The notes under the pieces were generated by a model. The model did not search any database, was not told the origin of the DNA, and saw only the letters and a program-made list of their open reading frames with translations. DNA of 14,994 bases from JBHIER01 sp046760705 [NCBI: bacterium] (GTDB lineage Bacteria > JBHIER01 > G020348925), in the NCBI GenBank assembly GCA_046760705.1, contig JBHIER010000022.1, forward strand, positions 1-14,994, read 5' to 3'. Below, one piece after another: positions 13,093-14,994 of this stretch. The stretch's first letter is position 1; the number at the start of each line of letters is the position of its first letter. The translations under genes and the position numbers were made by a program.

Positions 13093-14297
13093 TGAGTATT
13101 CCTTTCGAATTTATTCTGTCCTCCGTCTGATACCAGTCGTTCCCCCTCCAGAAGAACCATCAGCACCTGTTTCAAGCCCAATAGGATCGGTGGGATATCG
13201 ACATATCCGTGGGCATTGAACTGATGACCTCCGGTGGATATGCCCAGTGTCAAACAGGGGATATCTCTCCGCAGCAAAACACCTCCGTCGCCGAAACACG
13301 GCCGGGGCTTGGATATGATGCCCAACTGGGAGTGGATGGTTTTGGTCAGCCGAACCAAAAAATGGTGGCTCGACACCCCCGCTTGAAAGGACCTGTTTAT
13401 GACCTTCACTGTCCCTTTTGCTCCGTACTTGCAACTGATGGCCTCGGTCAGCCCTCGAATTTCTCCCTCCAGCTTTGCCAGTTGTCGATCGTCTTCGGAG
13501 AGAAGCTCCCCGCGGATGGTTGCCTCCCGGGCTGCCGCATCGTAACCGGTGCCACCCCATATTCTGGCAATGTCCAACCTCGTCTTGGGTTTGGACGGCA
13601 ATCTCAGCCCATAAAGTTTGGAAACAATTTCGGACATGCAGGCAATGGCATCCCCCCTGCCTGGGCCGGCATCGGCACGGCAGACAGGTCGGTCCTGGAC
13701 ACTCTTAGCTTCTGACAGCTTGCACCTGATTTCAAAGCGCACTCTGGCCTCAGACCAATGGCCAATGTAGCCTAATGGTAATCCCTCCAAGCAGAGCCCA
13801 AAGAGCACTTCATAGCCAACCCTTTTCAAAAAATATCGCATACCCTGGGAGTCGCCTTCGCCCTTCTCGGCCACCGTGGCCACAAAGACAAGGTTGCTAT
13901 CCAGACCAATCTGCGCATTTTTTAGACACTCGGCCACAGTGAGCATGGCCGCCAGGCCGAGACTGTTGTCCCCAATCCCAGCTCCTATGGCTTTATCCTC
14001 TGCGATAGAGACCAAAATCTCCTTCTCCGAAAAATCCAGGGTATCCATATGAGCCGAGATTAACACGCACACCTTCGAATTGTCCGCCGGAATGACACCC
14101 TTCACGTTGCCCAGCCTATCCTTGGCCACATCCTCCAGGCCAAACTCCAAAAATCTCTTCTTAATGAAATTGGAGCGCAATCTCTCCTCAAAAGTGGGAG
14201 CCCGGATCTGGTTGATCAAGATCAGGTCAGAGAGCAAAGCGGTAGAGCATTTTTCAAGGGATGAGAACAATTGTTGATAATGCGATATGGCTTTCAC
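13089..14297 (-). CDS. M20-family metallopeptidase homologue, probably catalytically impaired
   Basis: A 402-residue protein of the M20 (PepT/DapE/ArgE-like) fold from GTG 14297; AGGA abuts that codon, so the start is uncertain. Retained residues are H83 and D85 (SAHMDTLD), bridging D110 (GIGDNSLGLAAML), the general base E144, E171 (LCLEG) and H363 (NAHGYVDI). The usual Glu-Glu pair of the VGEEGxGD motif reads AEKGEGD, so the metal-binding Glu is Lys145. The lid-domain GGHSW-type segment reads KLSEAKSV, without its His. Directly after it, about residues 200-212 (QDRPVCRADAGPG) are encoded by a palindromic repeat (13656-13689). As first gene of the gpgS operon (4-nt overlap) it must have been selected there, perhaps as an amidase or carboxypeptidase for a glycerate conjugate, or as a non-catalytic partner. 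A decaying gene kept for translational coupling is also possible. Confidence 0.8.
   Translation of the reverse strand: MKAISHYQQLFSSLEKCSTALLSDLILINQIRAPTFEERLRSNFIKKRFLEFGLEDVAKDRLGNVKGVIPADNSKVCVLISAHMDTLDFSEKEILVSIAEDKAIGAGIGDNSLGLAAMLTVAECLKNAQIGLDSNLVFVATVAEKGEGDSQGMRYFLKRVGYEVLFGLCLEGLPLGYIGHWSEARVRFEIRCKLSEAKSVQDRPVCRADAGPGRGDAIACMSEIVSKLYGLRLPSKPKTRLDIARIWGGTGYDAAAREATIRGELLSEDDRQLAKLEGEIRGLTEAISCKYGAKGTVKVINRSFQAGVSSHHFLVRLTKTIHSQLGIISKPRPCFGDGGVLLRRDIPCLTLGISTGGHQFNAHGYVDIPPILLGLKQVLMVLLEGERLVSDGGQNKFERNTQ
13656..13689. repeat. Palindromic repeat element, copy 2 (inside the M20-like gene)
   Basis: CCTGCCTG (13656-13663) and CACGGCAGACAGGT (13676-13689) are identical to blocks of the intergenic copy at 1069-1096, in the same order and orientation. 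The middle is longer here. The unit is an imperfect palindrome (CCTGCCTG...CAGACAGG). It is read in frame and keeps the gene open. Confidence 0.65.
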
Positions 14298-14433
14298 TCC
14301 TGTTTACCATTTCTTAAAGTTTCACACATTCTCCACTGGCATTACCACACCCTGGACGGAAACTGTCACCACGGTCTATTGAATTAAAGTTACTATTCAG
14401 TCTACCTCTCCGGATAACTTCATCACACCTGTC

Positions 14434-14466
14434 ATTCCGGTTCCGACGATAGGAGGATACCGGAAT
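14434..14466. repeat. REP-like hairpin
   Basis: ATTCCGGT (14434-14441) and ACCGGAAT (14459-14466) are exact complements. TCC and GGA extend the stem past one bulged base. The outer sequence GTCATTCCGG...CCGGAATC has the form of dispersed extragenic palindromes found in many bacteria. No T-run is attached. Confidence 0.5.
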
Positions 14467-14543
14467 CTCCCCCATGAATGCAGAGATTTTACCATTCCGC
14501 TCTGCTGCCCCCGAAATGAGAGTGCATAGCTGATAGTTAGTTG

Positions 14544-14589
14544 AAAAAAATGAAGGCCATTCTTGGCTTCTCTCCTGGCAGAGAAAAGC
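14544..14589 (-). terminator. Probable terminator of the sorting-domain gene
   Basis: On the minus strand GCTTTTCTC (14581-14589) pairs with GAGAGAAGC (14566-14574; one G-U) around a 6-nt loop. A run of seven Ts follows at 14544-14550, about 15 nt after the stem, further than in a classic terminator. It lies 20 nt past the stop codon. Confidence 0.5.
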
Positions 14590-14609
14590 GTTGAGTTTTT
14601 TCAATTTCC

Positions 14610-14994
14610 CTACCGGATGATGACCATTTTGCGACTTTTGACAAAGTCGTTCGTCTTGAGGCGATAGAAGTATATTCCGCTGGCTGCAGGTTGGCCATTG
14701 TCACTCTTTCCGTCCCATGAAACAGAATAATATCCGGGTAATTGGCTCTCAACAACCAAGGTTCGAACTAACTGCCCAACGATGTTGTAGATTTTGAGGG
14801 AGACGTGGAAAGATTCTTGTCTTGCGTCCTGCGTCCTGCGTCTTGCCTCAGGCAGGGTGTAGTGAATGGTGGTAGTGGGGTTGAATGGGTTAGGGTAGTT
14901 CTGGACCAGAGAAAACTCTCCAGGCACTCGGTTTTCAATACCCATGGCAGCTTTTGCCCCAGCCCCCTCGGTCACATAATATCCGGTGGCCACC
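14610..14994 (-). CDS. C-terminus of a secreted protein with FlgD-like/type IX-like sorting domain (partial)
   Basis: The frame is open from the right edge to TAG at 14610-14612, giving 127 complete codons. It shows the conserved C-terminal domain: FSLVQNYPNPFNPTTTIHYT, then VSLKIYNIVGQLVRTLV, GYYSVSWDGKSDNGQPAASG and IYFYRLKTNDFVKSRKMVII. In FCB-group bacteria this Ig-like module directs surface or extracellular proteins to secretion or attachment. The large N-terminal effector part lies outside the window, so the main function is unknown. Between LPEA and HVSLKI, where relatives have a short loop, about 12 extra residues (RRRTQDARQESF) come mainly from a heptamer repeat at 14821-14848. The real start codon is beyond the edge. 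Confidence 0.9.
   Translation of the reverse strand, partial: VATGYYVTEGAGAKAAMGIENRVPGEFSLVQNYPNPFNPTTTIHYTLPEARRRTQDARQESFHVSLKIYNIVGQLVRTLVVESQLPGYYSVSWDGKSDNGQPAASGIYFYRLKTNDFVKSRKMVIIR
14821..14848. repeat. Heptamer tandem repeat inside the sorting domain
   Basis: Four consecutive 7-mers on the plus strand: CTTGCGT, CCTGCGT, CCTGCGT, CTTGCCT. A degenerate TTCTTGT precedes them. Read on the minus strand they encode ARRRTQDAR-like residues in the domain's loop. Confidence 0.75.

Larger units (their letters stand above)
14298..14609. other. 312-nt spacer before the gpgS operon
   Basis: No gene is supported here. It holds the terminator-like hairpin of the sorting-domain gene, a REP-like hairpin, and presumably the operon promoter on the minus strand. 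The best promoter candidate there (GTGACA, 19 bp, TAATGC) is weak, and I do not call it. No riboswitch is recognisable. Confidence 0.4.

Noticed and set aside
12505-13095. Plus-strand 196-codon frame
   Set aside because: Antisense to gpgS, which matches its family along its full length.

Overview
The window looks like a piece of genome from an uncultivated, medium-GC bacterium of the FCB type or a related candidate phylum (KSB1-, Zixibacteria- or Latescibacteria-like). The main clue is the protein entering at the right edge. Its C-terminus is the FlgD-like/type IX-like sorting domain with an NYPNPFNPTT motif, which is typical of such lineages. Two other exported proteins (a LolA-like protein and a small beta-barrel) fit a diderm cell. 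The promoters I can see are of the plain sigma-70 kind (TTGACA, 17 bp, TATAAT-like). They are not of the Bacteroidetes type, so a true Bacteroidetes is less likely.

Layout, left to right. (1) 1-2030, minus strand: a DUF362 protein with a Tat-type N-terminus, followed by a polytopic membrane protein with CGWxCPLG motifs and two 4Fe-4S clusters (NapH-like), cut by the left edge. The spacer between them is packed with hairpins. (2) 2031-2390: a divergent promoter region with one perfect consensus promoter for the DUF362 gene and two strong tandem promoters facing right. (3) 2391-6223, plus strand: a LolA-like secreted protein, a 56-residue TPR-like protein, an OPT-family transporter broken by a frameshift, and a DUF6125-like cysteine-rich protein. 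(4) 6224-8101, plus strand: a purine-rich inverted-repeat block, a small outer-membrane beta-barrel, 635 bases of apparently decayed coding sequence, and a tiny DksA/TraR-type zinc-finger protein. (5) 8121-8857, minus strand: the remains of an AAA_14/DUF4143 ATPase and a tRNA-Arg(TCG) with its own near-consensus promoter. (6) 8986-14297, minus strand: a tight five-gene operon. (7) 14610 to the edge: the sorting-domain protein.

The operon in (6) is the most interesting part. In transcription order it encodes an M20-like metallopeptidase homologue, glucosyl-3-phosphoglycerate synthase (GpgS), a histidine phosphatase that would suit the next step (GpgP-like), a GH15-type glycoside hydrolase and a GT4 glycosyltransferase. 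The genes overlap by 4, 50 and 4 nt, with one 54-nt gap. Together they suggest synthesis of glucosylglycerate, its extension by a second sugar (as in mannosylglucosylglycerate), and turnover by the hydrolase. The M20-like member seems to have lost a metal ligand and also carries a palindromic repeat element inserted in frame. It may therefore be a pseudoenzyme or a decaying gene.

Repeats matter throughout. A palindromic element is shared between a spacer (about 1057-1116) and the M20-like coding sequence (13656-13689). A heptamer repeat is inserted in frame in the sorting domain. Several spacers carry perfect hairpins without T-tracts. Two genes (the OPT transporter and the ATPase) carry deletion/frameshift scars.
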